Assembly (NCBI RefSeq): GCF_001042985.1
Contig: NZ_JYKY01000011.1
Location: 62,001 to 126,000 of the forward strand
DNA length: 64,000 nucleotides
Direction of reading: 5' to 3'
Source of the DNA: Pseudomonas lundensis
GTDB lineage: Bacteria; Pseudomonadota; Gammaproteobacteria; Pseudomonadales; Pseudomonadaceae
The notes beneath the pieces are model-generated. The model was not told the DNA's origin, did not search any database, and saw only the letters and a program-made list of their open reading frames with translations. Made by a program: the position numbers and the translations under genes. Below, in pieces: positions 63,978 to 64,000 of the stretch. Numbering within the stretch: the first letter of the stretch is position 1; each line of letters begins with the position of its first letter.

Positions 63978-64000
63978 GAAATCACCGGCCCGAATCCCGA

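Overview
The window is a chromosomal segment of a Pseudomonas species. The gene content and order are typical of the P. fluorescens/P. fragi side of the genus: divergent ppsA/ppsR, a prpR-prpB-prpC-acnD-prpF-prpD cluster, a riboswitch-headed cob operon, purMN and mazG-relA. The assignment to genus rests on protein resemblance; I cannot place the species. Most of the DNA is GC-rich with dense, well-spaced genes. Two stretches stand out as poorer in GC or gene-poor: about 34.0-36.0 kb and 58.2-60.1 kb.

Layout. 0-13 kb is central carbon metabolism on the minus strand: an alpha/beta hydrolase cut by the window edge, PEP synthase with its divergent regulator PpsR, and a complete 2-methylcitrate cycle for propionyl-CoA under a GntR regulator with palindromic operator candidates. 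13-16.3 kb is a three-gene plus-strand operon (retropepsin-like protease, inactive transglutaminase fused to a membrane domain, ATP-grasp ligase) of poorly known role. 16.4-18.5 kb holds pabB and cysH. 18.6-22.7 kb is an iron-type cell-surface signalling set (ECF sigma, FecR-like regulator, TonB-dependent receptor with a signalling domain). 22.9-23.5 kb is a tandem duplication of a tRNA-Val/tRNA-Asp pair. 23.7-33.6 kb holds rdgC, a guanidinium exporter preceded by a clear two-hairpin guanidine-II riboswitch, a lysophospholipid flippase-acyltransferase fusion, a TDT-family transporter, a transporter-like hybrid histidine kinase and rmuC.

34-36 kb is nearly gene-free DNA with several inverted repeats and a pair of inverted DnaA-box-like sites, followed by two small unknown genes. 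36-39.9 kb has a FadL-type porin, a periplasmic glutathione-peroxidase homologue, and an MFS transporter with a tiny downstream membrane peptide and a MarR regulator. 40-49.1 kb is a ten-gene, largely overlapping minus-strand cobalamin operon (cobO to cobS, including bluB for the lower ligand) headed by a cobalamin riboswitch. 49.3-58.1 kb holds a sugar-dehydrogenase-like lipoprotein, two NlpC/P60 lipoproteins, hda, a PerM-type transporter, a DUF2066 protein, purMN and a DUF3108 protein.

58.2-60.1 kb is the most distinctive accessory region: an orphan Hcp gene, overlapped by a DUF4225-type protein (candidate T6SS effector), then a small three-helix membrane protein that could be its immunity partner, and then about 400 bp of apparent remnant DNA. 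No other T6SS genes are in view. The window ends with a DUF2058 protein, mazG and relA. The best candidates for something little described are the Hcp/DUF4225/membrane-protein cassette and the protease/transglutaminase/ATP-grasp operon. Functions are family-based inferences from translated sequence; no database search was possible.
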